15,111 nt of DNA, from NCBI GenBank assembly GCA_900549445.1, contig UROS01000045.1, positions 1 through 15,111 on the forward strand, given 5' to 3'. The notes below the pieces were generated by a model. That model was not told the origin of the DNA. It ran no database searches and saw nothing but the letters and a program-made list of their open reading frames with translations. The position numbers were made by a program, and so were the translations under genes. Source of the DNA: an uncultured Porphyromonadaceae bacterium (lineage in GTDB: Bacteria; Bacteroidota; Bacteroidia; Bacteroidales; Muribaculaceae). Of this stretch, positions 1 through 8,499 are shown piece after piece (positions within the stretch are counted from its first letter, which is position 1; every line of letters begins with the position of its first letter).

Positions 1-7
1 TCTACGA

Positions 8-45
8 GCGACGGACTGTCAGACCGACAGTCCGCCGCTTTTTTT
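8..45 (+). terminator. Rho-independent terminator of an upstream gene
   Basis: A perfect 9-bp stem, CGGACTGTC (12-20) with GACAGTCCG (26-34), closes a 5-nt loop. It extends after one mismatch by GCG/CGC (8-10 with 36-38). A run of seven T follows at 39-45. The T run lies on the + strand, so it should end a gene entering the window from the left. It also isolates the kinase gene that starts at 143. Confidence 0.85.
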
Positions 46-142
46 CGTGCCTTTTTTCTTTTTCTTTCGCAGATTTTACGACCCGGACTCATATCCGATT
101 TCTTTTTTTTGTAATTTTAGGCGTAAAATCCAATAATGATCT

Positions 143-1816
143 ATGAGTACCCAACTGAAGGTTTACTGCCAGAACATAGGCGAATATATCCCCGTGGAAG
201 GGGGCATGACTCTCTCCGAAATCTACCGCACGGTTGCCTCCCGCATCGGATTCACACCCATCTGCGCCCGCGTCAACAACAAAACCGAGGATCTCAATTT
301 CCCCGTCTTCGCTCCCAAGATGGTGGAATTCCTTCCGGTGTCGTCGCCCTCGGGCCAGCGCTGCTACACCCGCTCGCTCTGCATGATGCTCTATAAAGCG
401 GTTACTGACCTGTATCCCGGCGCCCGTCTGGTGATGGAACATTCCGTTTCACGCGGATATTACTGCCGTATAACGGGCGATTCCGTGCCTTCTCCGGCCG
501 ATGCAGCCCCTGCGCTTTGCGCCCGCATGCGGGAATACGTTGTCCGCGCTATTCCCTTCGAGCGCAAGGAGCGCCTTACATCCGACGTAATCCGTATTTT
601 CGAAGGCCAGGGACTCATAGACAAAGTGAAGCTCCTCCGGACAACGCATTTTCTATATACAGTATACTACCGGCTCGACGGCATCTGCGACAGCTACTAC
701 GGTTGTCTCGCCCCCTCAACCGGAATTCTTCCGGTTTTCAACCTCATTCCCTACGAAGACGGCTACCTGCTCCTCGGCCCGGATCCTGCCGATCCCTCGA
801 AGCCGGTGGTGCCCGTGGCGCAGCCCAAGCTCTACCGCGCGTTCACGCAGTACACTAAATTCAACGCCGTAATGGGCATCCGCAACGCCGGCGACGTCAA
901 CGCCGTGGTCGAAGCCGGTAAAACGAAAATGATGATCAACGTGGCCGAGGCGCTCCACACAAAGTATATCGGAGCCATAGCCGACAATATCACCGCGCGG
1001 TTCAACCGCGGCGAGGCACGCATAGTCCTCATTGCCGGCCCATCCTCCTCCGGTAAGACCACTTTCACAAAACGGCTTGCCGTACAGCTCCTCACCAATC
1101 TCGTGAAGCCGGTGATGATTTCGCTCGACAATTATTTCGTCGACCGCCACCTGACTCCGCGCGACGAGGACGGCGACTACGACTATGAATCGCTCTATTC
1201 CCTTAACCTCCCGCTCTTCAACGACCACCTCAACCGTCTCGTACGCGGCGAGGAAGTGGAATTGCCCACCTACAACTTTGAAACAGGCACAAGCAGCTTC
1301 AAAGGCGATAAAATCCGCCTCGACAGCCGTTCAGTCCTCCTCATCGAGGGTATCCACGGCCTCAATCCCGAACTCACTGCGAGCGTTCCCGACAAAATGA
1401 AATACCGTATCTACGTCTCGGCGCTCACAACCCTGTCGATCGACGACCACAACTGGATGTCGACCACCGACAACCGCCTCCTGCGCCGCATAATCCGCGA
1501 TTACAAATACCGCGGAACTCCTCCGCTCGAGACCATACGCCGCTGGCCGAGCGTGCAGCGCGGCGAGAAAAAGTGGATTTTCCCGTTTCAGGAAAACGCC
1601 GATTCCATGTTCAACTCTTCACTTCTGTTCGAGGTTGGCGTGATGAAAGAAGAGGCTGAAAACGTGCTTAAAACAGTCCCTCACGACGTGCCTGAGTACG
1701 CTCAGGCCTACCGTCTGCGCTCAATCCTTTCATGCTTTGCGCCCATCAGCGACAAAGTAATCCCTCCCACGAGCCTTCTCCGCGAATTCCTCGGCGGCTC
1801 TTCCTTCCACTACTGA
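143..1816 (+). CDS. Nucleoside (uridine) kinase, P-loop, long Bacteroidetes form
   Basis: This 557-residue cytoplasmic protein belongs to the uridine kinase/phosphoribulokinase P-loop family and probably phosphorylates a nucleoside, with uridine or cytidine as the family default. The Walker A motif GPSSSGKTT lies at about residues 299-307. The family blocks follow: SLDNYFVDR (327-335), PTYNFETG (375-382) and LLIEGIHGLN (399-408). The N-terminal ~290 residues are an extra region. Its first ~65 residues resemble the TGS/ThrRS-like N-terminus found on long kinases of this kind, which explains why it is more than twice the length of a Udk protein. The substrate cannot be read from the sequence, so no symbol is given. 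The ATG at 143 follows an AT-rich leader containing a weak promoter-like TAATTTTA (112-119). No Shine-Dalgarno is seen, which is common in Bacteroidetes. The gene converges on the glycosidase gene with one base between the stops. Confidence 0.9.
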   Translation: MSTQLKVYCQNIGEYIPVEGGMTLSEIYRTVASRIGFTPICARVNNKTEDLNFPVFAPKMVEFLPVSSPSGQRCYTRSLCMMLYKAVTDLYPGARLVMEHSVSRGYYCRITGDSVPSPADAAPALCARMREYVVRAIPFERKERLTSDVIRIFEGQGLIDKVKLLRTTHFLYTVYYRLDGICDSYYGCLAPSTGILPVFNLIPYEDGYLLLGPDPADPSKPVVPVAQPKLYRAFTQYTKFNAVMGIRNAGDVNAVVEAGKTKMMINVAEALHTKYIGAIADNITARFNRGEARIVLIAGPSSSGKTTFTKRLAVQLLTNLVKPVMISLDNYFVDRHLTPRDEDGDYDYESLYSLNLPLFNDHLNRLVRGEEVELPTYNFETGTSSFKGDKIRLDSRSVLLIEGIHGLNPELTASVPDKMKYRIYVSALTTLSIDDHNWMSTTDNRLLRRIIRDYKYRGTPPLETIRRWPSVQRGEKKWIFPFQENADSMFNSSLLFEVGVMKEEAENVLKTVPHDVPEYAQAYRLRSILSCFAPISDKVIPPTSLLREFLGGSSFHY

Positions 1817-1817
1817 T

Positions 1818-3323
1818 TTATTTCGTCCGGAACGAATTAAACGACCGCGGCTTAAGCGTGGCGTTCAGATATTTGTCGCCGAGTTTCAGGCTTACTGTCC
1901 GCGGTTCGTCCGTGCGGTTCGCAACTGCCGCAGCGTAGTTCCCTTTCGCGTCGCGCACCACTAACGCCGGAGTTTCGGAGCGCCCGCGGCCCGAATATGC
2001 CACTATGCTGCTTCCCGGAGTCAGTATTTCAGAGAAATGCTTCACGGCGTAGAATTCCGGTGTATAGCGCAGACTGCGGTTTGCCGGGTCGAGTTCCACC
2101 AGTGCGTTCTGGTTCCAGCCCCACGGACTCGTGCCGCGCACCGGAAGCAGGAAATTCCAGTTATACCATTCTTCAGCACCGTTGCCGAAATTGTCGGCAA
2201 GCAGGAAGAATGTATGTTCGCCCGCTTTCCAGTCCATGTCGCCGTTTCCGCACTCGCTTTCGGAGCATATATAGCTGTAGTCCGGATACTGCTTGCGGAT
2301 TTCGGGCATAATCTCGCGCCCCTCCCACTGGAAGGCCAGGCCGGATATGGCATCGCGCAGCCCCTCGTCGGCAAGCACGCGCTCCACGTGATCCTGACGG
2401 TTGGTATTGAACGTGCCTAAGTAGAGTTTCACCTCCGGATGATGCTTTTTGAGAGTAGGAGCCAGATAGTCGCGGTTGAAGCGGATGGTTCCCTCCGCCG
2501 TCCATGCACACCCCGGGTAAGGGGTATAGCTGTAAGCCTCGTTCTGATAGATAACCATGTCTACCGGAATCCCTTCGGCGGCATAGGCGTCGATAAATTT
2601 GCAGAAATAATTGGCATATGCCTGCAGATAGCGCGGATCCTGAATAAAATAGTCCTGAGTGGCGAGTTTGCGGGGAAACACTCCGTCGCGCTCGCCTAAG
2701 AATTTCATCTCATCCTCGTCAACCGCCTCCGAGCCCCCGTGGAGAAGATAGTCTATGCGAGGATCGGCGTTGTTGAAGCGGCTGCTCACAACCGGATAAT
2801 CGTGGTTGATCTTCATCCACGACGGCGGCGACCACGGCGAGATCCAGAACGTCAGGCCGGGATTGTATTTTTGCGCCGCGCGTATGAGCGGAATCTGTCC
2901 GCGGCGGTCGCGCTCTATGTTGAAATAACGCAGCTCCAGGTCGCCGGCTACCTCGTCGCAGCTCCACCACGAGCGCCCGTAGTCATTGCAGTTCATCGAG
3001 ATGCGTCCGCGGGTGAAGCGGAGATCCCCGTCGGGAGCGAACAGGCGCCGCATCAGCTCGTCCTGCTCGTCGCGCGTCAGCATCAGAAAGGCGTCCCAGT
3101 CGAGCTCGTTGAAGGTGGTGCCCAGACATTTGAACTGATGACCCTTGTCGCCGTCCGAAGCCGATGCTATCACTTCGGCCGCCGGCTTCGACGCCAGCTG
3201 GGCTTTTCGGGTCGACCACCTGTTGCCGTCGGTGCTTTCATTCCACACGGGTGCTCCCGCCGCCGCACTTAATGCGGTCACCGCCGCCGCGGCTGCTGCA
3301 ATAAATATCCTTTTCATTTTCAT
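1818..3323 (-). CDS. Secreted glycoside hydrolase family 30 (glucosylceramidase-like)
   Basis: This 501-residue exported retaining glycosidase starts with a signal peptide: basic MKMKR, then an Ala-rich core ending near residue 23. It belongs to GH30, whose members cleave beta-glucosyl, beta-1,6-glucan or xylan substrates; which applies here is not visible. The TIM-barrel blocks are in order: the GTTFNELDWDAF region (68-79), RFTRGRISMNCNDYG (102-116) and FWISPWSPPSWMK (159-171). The acid/base Glu is E262 in IYQNEAY. The nucleophile is E355 in ICSESECG, which aligns by eye with the FASEACVG of human glucocerebrosidase. The last ~70 residues fit the usual beta-sandwich domain of GH30. The gene lies 56 bp behind the CHASE2 gene with no consensus promoter in the gap, so it may be the last gene of that operon. 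Start choice is between M1 (3323) and M3 (3317), both before the basic residues. Confidence 0.9.
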   Translation of the reverse strand: MKMKRIFIAAAAAAVTALSAAAGAPVWNESTDGNRWSTRKAQLASKPAAEVIASASDGDKGHQFKCLGTTFNELDWDAFLMLTRDEQDELMRRLFAPDGDLRFTRGRISMNCNDYGRSWWSCDEVAGDLELRYFNIERDRRGQIPLIRAAQKYNPGLTFWISPWSPPSWMKINHDYPVVSSRFNNADPRIDYLLHGGSEAVDEDEMKFLGERDGVFPRKLATQDYFIQDPRYLQAYANYFCKFIDAYAAEGIPVDMVIYQNEAYSYTPYPGCAWTAEGTIRFNRDYLAPTLKKHHPEVKLYLGTFNTNRQDHVERVLADEGLRDAISGLAFQWEGREIMPEIRKQYPDYSYICSESECGNGDMDWKAGEHTFFLLADNFGNGAEEWYNWNFLLPVRGTSPWGWNQNALVELDPANRSLRYTPEFYAVKHFSEILTPGSSIVAYSGRGRSETPALVVRDAKGNYAAAVANRTDEPRTVSLKLGDKYLNATLKPRSFNSFRTK

Positions 3324-3379
3324 GGTTGTATGGCTTGCTGTTATGATTTATAATAATACGTCTGTCGCGCTCAATCCGC

Positions 3380-4555
3380 TCAGTCCGCTCCGACTTTTAA
3401 TCCGAGTCTCCTGCCCAGTATTATAAGAGTTGCCACTGTGGCCGGGAGGGCGGCGATTATGCTCACGTGCCACGCCGAAAACCACACCACTCTGACCACG
3501 CAGATTATTCCTCCGAAACCGATTATCTCCGCCACTGTGCCCAGAATGTTCTGCAGCCGGGTGCCGAGCATGCTGATGCGCGGATAAACCGGCCATAGCA
3601 GGAAGTAGAACATTATGCTGTAGACGAGCAGCAGTAACAGTCCGGGCCAGAATTTCACCAGATGGTCACCGCGCAGCAGTGCCTTGTAGGCGTGGTAGTT
3701 TATCATCGGCCCCGGACACTGGCCCACGTAGGTTTCGTGCAGGTCATTGTCGAAATCGCCTATCAGCACTGTTTTTCCGCGCATCATCGCGCACACTTCC
3801 TCTTCGGTCGAGTTTCCGAGAATCTGCGAGGAGAAATACGGATATCGCACAAGGCCGTCGCTACCGGTTCTCTCCGCGGCGGATTTCGGCAGACGTATGA
3901 ACAGCGAATTGTAGCAGAGCCGTCCGTCGTCGCTGTATGCCGCGCCGTGGCGGCGGATGCCGGTGCCGGTGGTCTGGCGGTACAGCCGAAGCGCAGCCGA
4001 TTCCCCGTCGGGCTGAAGATACTGATACCGTGTGAATCCGTTGGTTTTCAGTCCGCGGTAGTCGGAATATGCCACGTTGGATGCGATCGCATCCGGCATC
4101 TCTCCGAGGTCTTCCGCGTGGGTGGCGACTACAATCCCCGGGTCGGCGGCGATTTCTGCGAAAAGCGCCGAATCCTGCGGGCCGCTCAGGTTGCGTGAGA
4201 AGCTTACGTCGACAAAAATGTTCTTCGCCTCTGCTTTCCGTGCCATGCCTATGGCCTTACGCAGCGACTGACGCGATGTTACGGCCACGTGGCCTATCGA
4301 ATCGCCGAACTCCGGATCGAGTGCGGCAACAAGCTCCTTTTCAACGCCTAAGTTTACGCAGAAAATGCTGTCGTCCTCCTCTTTGTCGTCGGAAACCACG
4401 CTTGCCATCAGCGCCAGCGGCTGCAGAGTGCTCGAATCGTCGAAAACCGGAAACTCCCAGTTGCCTATCAGGTAGTCGGCAATCAGGATGGCGAACGCAA
4501 TCCCCGCAGCCACCCCCGCCCGCCGCAACAATATTTTCCATTCTTTCAGCCTCAT
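3380..4555 (-). CDS. CHASE2-domain membrane sensor lacking an output domain
   Basis: A 391-residue membrane protein. Residues 1-12 are basic and should be cytoplasmic, followed by a first membrane helix at about 13-30. An extracytoplasmic CHASE2 sensor domain spans about 32-302, ending in the family block GKTVLIGDFDNDLHETYVG (260-278) and GPMINYHAYKALL (282-294). Three more helices follow at about 303-322, 337-355 and 360-382. This is the usual CHASE2 plan, in which three helices normally lead into a kinase, cyclase or GGDEF domain. Here the protein stops about nine residues after the last helix (RRLGLKVGAD end), so no output domain is present. It begins 18 bp after the caspase gene and must be co-transcribed with it. 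CHASE2 ligands are not known. I infer that it senses an envelope signal and acts through a partner, most simply the caspase-family protein. Confidence 0.85.
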   Translation of the reverse strand: MRLKEWKILLRRAGVAAGIAFAILIADYLIGNWEFPVFDDSSTLQPLALMASVVSDDKEEDDSIFCVNLGVEKELVAALDPEFGDSIGHVAVTSRQSLRKAIGMARKAEAKNIFVDVSFSRNLSGPQDSALFAEIAADPGIVVATHAEDLGEMPDAIASNVAYSDYRGLKTNGFTRYQYLQPDGESAALRLYRQTTGTGIRRHGAAYSDDGRLCYNSLFIRLPKSAAERTGSDGLVRYPYFSSQILGNSTEEEVCAMMRGKTVLIGDFDNDLHETYVGQCPGPMINYHAYKALLRGDHLVKFWPGLLLLLVYSIMFYFLLWPVYPRISMLGTRLQNILGTVAEIIGFGGIICVVRVVWFSAWHVSIIAALPATVATLIILGRRLGLKVGAD

Positions 4556-4573
4556 TTGTAGCGGTCGATAATT

Positions 4574-6148
4574 TTATAGTGGGCGAACTTGCTCAAAGAA
4601 ATTTTGATAGTTGTTGTTAGTTAAAACAGACAGATTTGTTACCTGGATGCTGATATCAGAGCCGTCTTCGTTTTTTCCTATCATAAAAAGTTCCCGGATG
4701 TTTCTGACGTTTTTCAGGCCTTTGATACCTATAGAAAATAACGATTGATTTTTTTTCAAAAATGACGCCGTAAGTACAGGATTATGTTCCATAAAAACAG
4801 CTTCGGTTTCAAACTCTTTTCCTGTGTCTAATCGAACGTATATTTTATTGTTCAAACTGAATGATTTGAATACCCCTTTATCGTCATGGTCTAACAAAAA
4901 TGTCACGAACACTTTATCATGAAGCAGGAAGCAGTTTTCTACCGATAATTGTATTCCTCGCTCGAGTCCTATAGTCGTTATGCTCGGCCCTCCGTCGGAT
5001 GGGACAAACCTATACATATAGGTCAAGTTATCTTCCTGTTGCTCAGGCTCCTTGGCGGGTGTTGGCGCGGGTTTCGTTTCCGTTGCTTTCGCGGGGTTGA
5101 AGATGAAGTCGCCGATCACGTTGCCCACCTGCAGCGGACACTGCACGCCGTTGGTCATGCGGTATGTATCGTTCACTATATTGCTGAGCGTCACTGGGAA
5201 CGGTTGACCGGCCACACGTATGTTCTGAATCATTGCCGACGCAAACGGGCTGTTTTTGCCGCTGTCGCCGTCAGATGCCGTCTCGCCGCTCTGGGTGGAG
5301 AACACGATTACCGATCCTTTCGACCCCTCCATCCTCGCCAGACCCTTCTGCGCGCTGCGGCTGAATGCGCTGCGGTGGTCGCGGCAGGCGTCGAGGAAGA
5401 GCAAGCGTGTCGACGCGCCCGAATTTTCCATCTCGTAGAGCACGTCGTCGGCATTGAGCGTTTTGTCGATGTCGGAACGCAACTCGAGCCCGTTTTCTAT
5501 CGGCACGAGATAGTTTTTTCCCTCCTCCTGGATGCCGTGGCCCGCGTAGTAGAAGAGAGCCACGTCGTAGGCGTCGGCCTTGTTGCGGAACTGCTGCAGG
5601 GCGGCGCGCATGTCGTTGTATGTAGTCTCATACGACTCTATTACGTCGAAGCCGAGATCCTGCAGCGTGGTCGACACGTCGGCGGCATCGCGCTGTGCGT
5701 TTGCAAGCTGGCCGAGTTCCATATAGTTGGAGTTGCCTATCACTAAGGCGAGGCGTCTCTGGTCAGATCCGCTGAGCGGTCTGCCGCGGCGGAAGGCGAA
5801 ATTGGCTCCCGCTCCTCCGCGTGTCGAACCGCGGCTCACGGCGAGGCAATAGTCGGCGAGTGTCTTCACCATGCTTTTGCTCTCGAAAACCTGTTTCGAC
5901 AACCGGTATATTTTCCCGGTGGCTGTTTCCTTCGCCTCGAGAGTCTGCCTGTTGTCGGCCCAGTCGATTCGGTCGGTCGACCGGAAAATGTCGCCGCTTT
6001 TAAGCGTTTTTCCTCCTATCGTTATGGTAGGGGTGGAGAGGCGCGTAATCTTATAAGTGCTCCGCTGCGGAGCGACGGCCGCCGTGCAGACTGCAAGAAA
6101 GATCAGCAGAAACAGCCGCAATATGTACCGGTGATGAACTGAAATCAT
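4574..6148 (-). CDS. Exported caspase-family (peptidase C14) protein
   Basis: A 524-residue protease with four parts. An N-terminal signal or anchor sequence (hydrophobic RLFLLIFLAVCTAAVA, 11-26) is followed by a small beta-rich module (about 31-105) that I cannot name. A caspase/metacaspase-fold domain follows (about 131-345), and then a separate C-terminal beta-rich domain (about 373-524). The caspase domain opens with RRLALVIGNSNY. The catalytic dyad is intact: H204 in YYAGHG and C255 in LFLDACRD. Metacaspases of this fold usually cut after Lys or Arg; the specificity here is not visible. A Pro/Glu-rich linker (356-372, PAPTPAKEPEQQ) joins the last domain. Export to the periplasm is inferred from the leader, which is odd for a caspase and fits the neighbouring sensor's orientation. 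A consensus promoter lies 24 bp upstream. The C-terminal ~150 codons are about 36% G+C, against about 60% in the catalytic core, suggesting domain replacement. Confidence 0.88.
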   Translation of the reverse strand: MISVHHRYILRLFLLIFLAVCTAAVAPQRSTYKITRLSTPTITIGGKTLKSGDIFRSTDRIDWADNRQTLEAKETATGKIYRLSKQVFESKSMVKTLADYCLAVSRGSTRGGAGANFAFRRGRPLSGSDQRRLALVIGNSNYMELGQLANAQRDAADVSTTLQDLGFDVIESYETTYNDMRAALQQFRNKADAYDVALFYYAGHGIQEEGKNYLVPIENGLELRSDIDKTLNADDVLYEMENSGASTRLLFLDACRDHRSAFSRSAQKGLARMEGSKGSVIVFSTQSGETASDGDSGKNSPFASAMIQNIRVAGQPFPVTLSNIVNDTYRMTNGVQCPLQVGNVIGDFIFNPAKATETKPAPTPAKEPEQQEDNLTYMYRFVPSDGGPSITTIGLERGIQLSVENCFLLHDKVFVTFLLDHDDKGVFKSFSLNNKIYVRLDTGKEFETEAVFMEHNPVLTASFLKKNQSLFSIGIKGLKNVRNIRELFMIGKNEDGSDISIQVTNLSVLTNNNYQNFFEQVRPL

Positions 6149-6171
6149 ATTCTTTAAGGAGGATTCTTTCG

Positions 6172-6202
6172 CAAAGTTATATTTTTTAGCGCATTAATCA
6201 AA
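6172..6202 (-). promoter_or_regulatory. Bacteroidetes consensus promoter of the caspase-CHASE2 operon
   Basis: Read on the minus strand there is TTTG (6202-6199), a 19-base spacer and TAACTTTG (6179-6172), matching TTTG-N19..21-TAnnTTTG exactly. Transcription would start near 6165, giving a leader of under 20 bases before the caspase ATG at 6148. It is the only consensus promoter I see for the three minus-strand genes. Confidence 0.8.
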
Positions 6203-6394
6203 GCGAAAACACTCTGCGGCATCCCCGGCAATTGTATTTCCTTGCTGTTTTGCCTCCGGAAAAACTGCCTCCGCCGAGCGAAATTTGTAATTTTCGCGTT
6301 TCAAAAAATCTATCTTCAATAGATTTGCAATAGATTTATTGCCGATTCTTTCTATATTCCCCTCGAAATACTTAAAATGTTAAAGAATATCTGC

Positions 6395-6402
6395 TAAATT
6401 TG
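6395..6402 (+). promoter_or_regulatory. -7 box of the TPR-HTH regulator gene
   Basis: TAAATTTG matches the TAnnTTTG box, but no TTTG is seen at the right distance upstream, so the promoter may be weak or need an activator. Transcription would start near 6408-6410, leaving a leader of only about 10 bases before the ATG at 6420. The box covers the GTG at 6402, so that GTG cannot be the start if this promoter is used. Confidence 0.5.
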
Positions 6403-6419
6403 TGCAAAATCTTTCCGAG

Positions 6420-8399
6420 ATGAAACCGAAGTCGTTCACATTACGTTTGCTGCTCATTTTTCCGGTGCTGACCCTGCTGTTGGCTGCGGCTTGCAGCCGG
6501 CGTGCCCCGGAATCCGACATTTCGGCACTCTGCACCCGCTGGCTCGACGGAGCCGACGACCCCACCCTCGCCGCCATCAACCGCAGCGCCGACGCACTCA
6601 CCGACTCCGGCTTCTCCGATTCTGTGTTCGCGGCATATCTGCGTGTGTTCACCGGCTTCCCCGAGCACCCCGCGGGCAACCCCGACAGCCTGCGTCTGCA
6701 AACCGGCGTAGCGCTCAAAAACTTCTGTATCGCCGCGCGCGACGCCGACAAAAACCTTATCTTTGCTGCCGTTACCGACAGCCTCGCCCGCATCGGGCAG
6801 CCCTACCTCACGGGCGAATGCGGATATTACCTCGGCCTTTACCGCCTCTCGTCCCACACCCGCATGTCCGGCTTCCGCGAAATGCTCGATTCGCTCATCC
6901 AACTGCCCAAGTGCGAGGATATTACCCAGGATATGGTCTTCGCATGCGCCATAGCCGAGTTCATGCTGAAAGCCGACATGTCGTCGGAACTGTATATCCC
7001 CATGCAGATGCGCGCCGTGGAAGACTACCGTGCCGGCGCGCGCAGCAACGACGATGTCGACATCCTTTCGCAAACCGGCTACATCTTCAACCGCGTGGGC
7101 GATTACGTAAAAGGCGAGCGCTACCTCCGCGAGGCCGTGCAGCTTGCGGAGAAGAACCCCGGCGCCAAACGTGAGGGCACAATCTACCTCTACGGCAACC
7201 TCGCCAACCTCTATTTCCGGCTCGGCATGTTCGACAAATCGCTCGAATTCAACTCTAAAGCCATCGCCGAAAGCCGCCGCCACAACTTCTCCTCGGAGGT
7301 CGACCTGCTCAGAATGAGGGTAAACACCTTTCAGGAAACCGGTCAGGACGATTCAGCGGCAATCTATTTCGGAATAGCCAAACAGGCACTCGAAAGAATC
7401 CGCGAACCGCGACGCCGCGGGCTCAACCGCGACGCCCTTCTCTTTACCCGCTACAGCATTATCGAGCGCGACGACATCGACCCTGACACCCTCGCCCGCG
7501 CCATCGCCGTATTCCGCGAAATGGTGGCCGACTCCACGCGCCGCAACGACACTCTCGCCTTTCTCCTCGGCCTCGGCCTGGCGCGCACCGGCAATTTCGC
7601 CGAGGGCATCCCTCTGATGGAGAACGCCACGCGCAATTTTGAAGAGCAGGGCTACGGCGAAAGCATTGCCTGGGCCTACGATTTTCTCATGCGCTCCTAC
7701 ACCGCCGCCGGAATGTACGACAAGGCCGGGCGCCTCTTCCCACGCTACCGCCAGATCCATGACTCCCTCAAAATCGAAGAAAACACCAAAGCCTCCATCG
7801 CGGCCGACATCCGCTACGAAAGCGCTCTGAAAGAGGAGAAGAACCGCTCGCTCGAGGCCGAACTGTCGTTAAGACACCGCTCCTTCATTTATTTATGTAT
7901 GGTGGCAGTGCTGCTGACGGTGCTTCTCGGCGTCAGCATCTTCTATATTTTCCAACGCCGTAAGTCGCAGCGCATCGAACGCGAGCTCTTCCGTCGGCAA
8001 ATCAGCGACATGCTCTCATCGCAACAAGAAATAAATGGCAACATCGAAGCTATGAGTCAGGAACTCAAAGAAAAAGGGCGCGAGGACCTGACCGAAGCCT
8101 TGCGCGATCAATTGCAGCCGTCGCTGCTCAGCGACGCCGACGAAAAGCGCTTCCGCCAGGCGTTTGCTGCTCTTTATCCACGTTTTCTGCAGCGGCTGCA
8201 CGCCCGGTGCCCCGAGCTTACCAAAAGCGACGAACTGTTCTGCATGCTGATTATGCTCAATCAGAGCACCGATCAGATTGCCCTCGCCCTCGGCATACTC
8301 CGCGCAAGCGTGAACAGCGCCCGCTACCGCCTGCGCCGCAAATTCAACCTCGCTCCCGACGTGGATCTCGACACTTTCCTCACTTCCGGCGAATTCTGA
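6420..8399 (+). CDS. Transmembrane TPR one-component regulator with C-terminal HTH
   Basis: A 659-residue protein that appears to carry a signal from the envelope directly to DNA. The N-terminus is a signal sequence (KSFTLRLLLIFPVLTLLLAAAC) whose AAAC at 22-25 could be a lipobox with C25, although the -3 position is not the usual Leu. A periplasmic region of TPR-like helical hairpins follows; the clearest are at about 215-250, 254-290 and 380-440. A membrane helix lies at 489-511. Then come a basic, coiled-coil stretch (512-560) and a cytoplasmic LuxR-like helix-turn-helix at about 598-643 (PELTKSDELFCML, then ASVNSARYRLRRKF). This order is common in Bacteroidetes regulators. I chose ATG 6420 over GTG 6402, which would add six residues before the signal sequence and lies inside the -7 box. 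It is transcribed away from the caspase operon, so it is the likely regulator of that operon and of itself. Confidence 0.87.
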   Translation: MKPKSFTLRLLLIFPVLTLLLAAACSRRAPESDISALCTRWLDGADDPTLAAINRSADALTDSGFSDSVFAAYLRVFTGFPEHPAGNPDSLRLQTGVALKNFCIAARDADKNLIFAAVTDSLARIGQPYLTGECGYYLGLYRLSSHTRMSGFREMLDSLIQLPKCEDITQDMVFACAIAEFMLKADMSSELYIPMQMRAVEDYRAGARSNDDVDILSQTGYIFNRVGDYVKGERYLREAVQLAEKNPGAKREGTIYLYGNLANLYFRLGMFDKSLEFNSKAIAESRRHNFSSEVDLLRMRVNTFQETGQDDSAAIYFGIAKQALERIREPRRRGLNRDALLFTRYSIIERDDIDPDTLARAIAVFREMVADSTRRNDTLAFLLGLGLARTGNFAEGIPLMENATRNFEEQGYGESIAWAYDFLMRSYTAAGMYDKAGRLFPRYRQIHDSLKIEENTKASIAADIRYESALKEEKNRSLEAELSLRHRSFIYLCMVAVLLTVLLGVSIFYIFQRRKSQRIERELFRRQISDMLSSQQEINGNIEAMSQELKEKGREDLTEALRDQLQPSLLSDADEKRFRQAFAALYPRFLQRLHARCPELTKSDELFCMLIMLNQSTDQIALALGILRASVNSARYRLRRKFNLAPDVDLDTFLTSGEF

Positions 8400-8462
8400 A
8401 GCCCCCGCAGAAGAATTGCCTGTACATCTCCCATAATTTCACTGATTCTCAAAATTCAAAAC

Positions 8463-8493
8463 TTGTACGTATGAAATTAAATATCTAAATTTG
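8463..8493 (+). promoter_or_regulatory. Promoter of the structured RNA
   Basis: TTG (8463-8465, preceded by C instead of T), a 20-base spacer and TAAATTTG (8486-8493) give a good Bacteroidetes promoter. It lies downstream of one stop codon and more than 400 bases before the next start. Transcription would begin near 8499-8501. Confidence 0.7.
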
Positions 8494-8499
8494 CAACGG

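Larger units (their letters stand above)
6149..6419. other. Divergent intergenic region between caspase operon and TPR-HTH regulator
   Basis: These 271 AT-rich bases hold the promoters of two divergent units and no gene. Besides the minus-strand promoter at 6172-6202 there are two + strand TAnnTTTG boxes, TAGATTTG (6320-6327) and TAAATTTG (6395-6402). The repeated motif ATAGATTT (6319-6326 and 6330-6337) could serve as a half-site, but this is only a suggestion. The shared region is the natural place for the regulator to bind. Confidence 0.6.

Noticed and set aside
4949..5746. 265-codon + strand frame antisense to the caspase gene
   Set aside because: The caspase frame has intact catalytic motifs; the antisense frame has none and arises from G+C-rich codon use.
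6402..6419. GTG at 6402 as start of the TPR-HTH regulator
   Set aside because: It overlaps the TAnnTTTG box and adds six residues before a normal signal sequence; ATG 6420 fits better.
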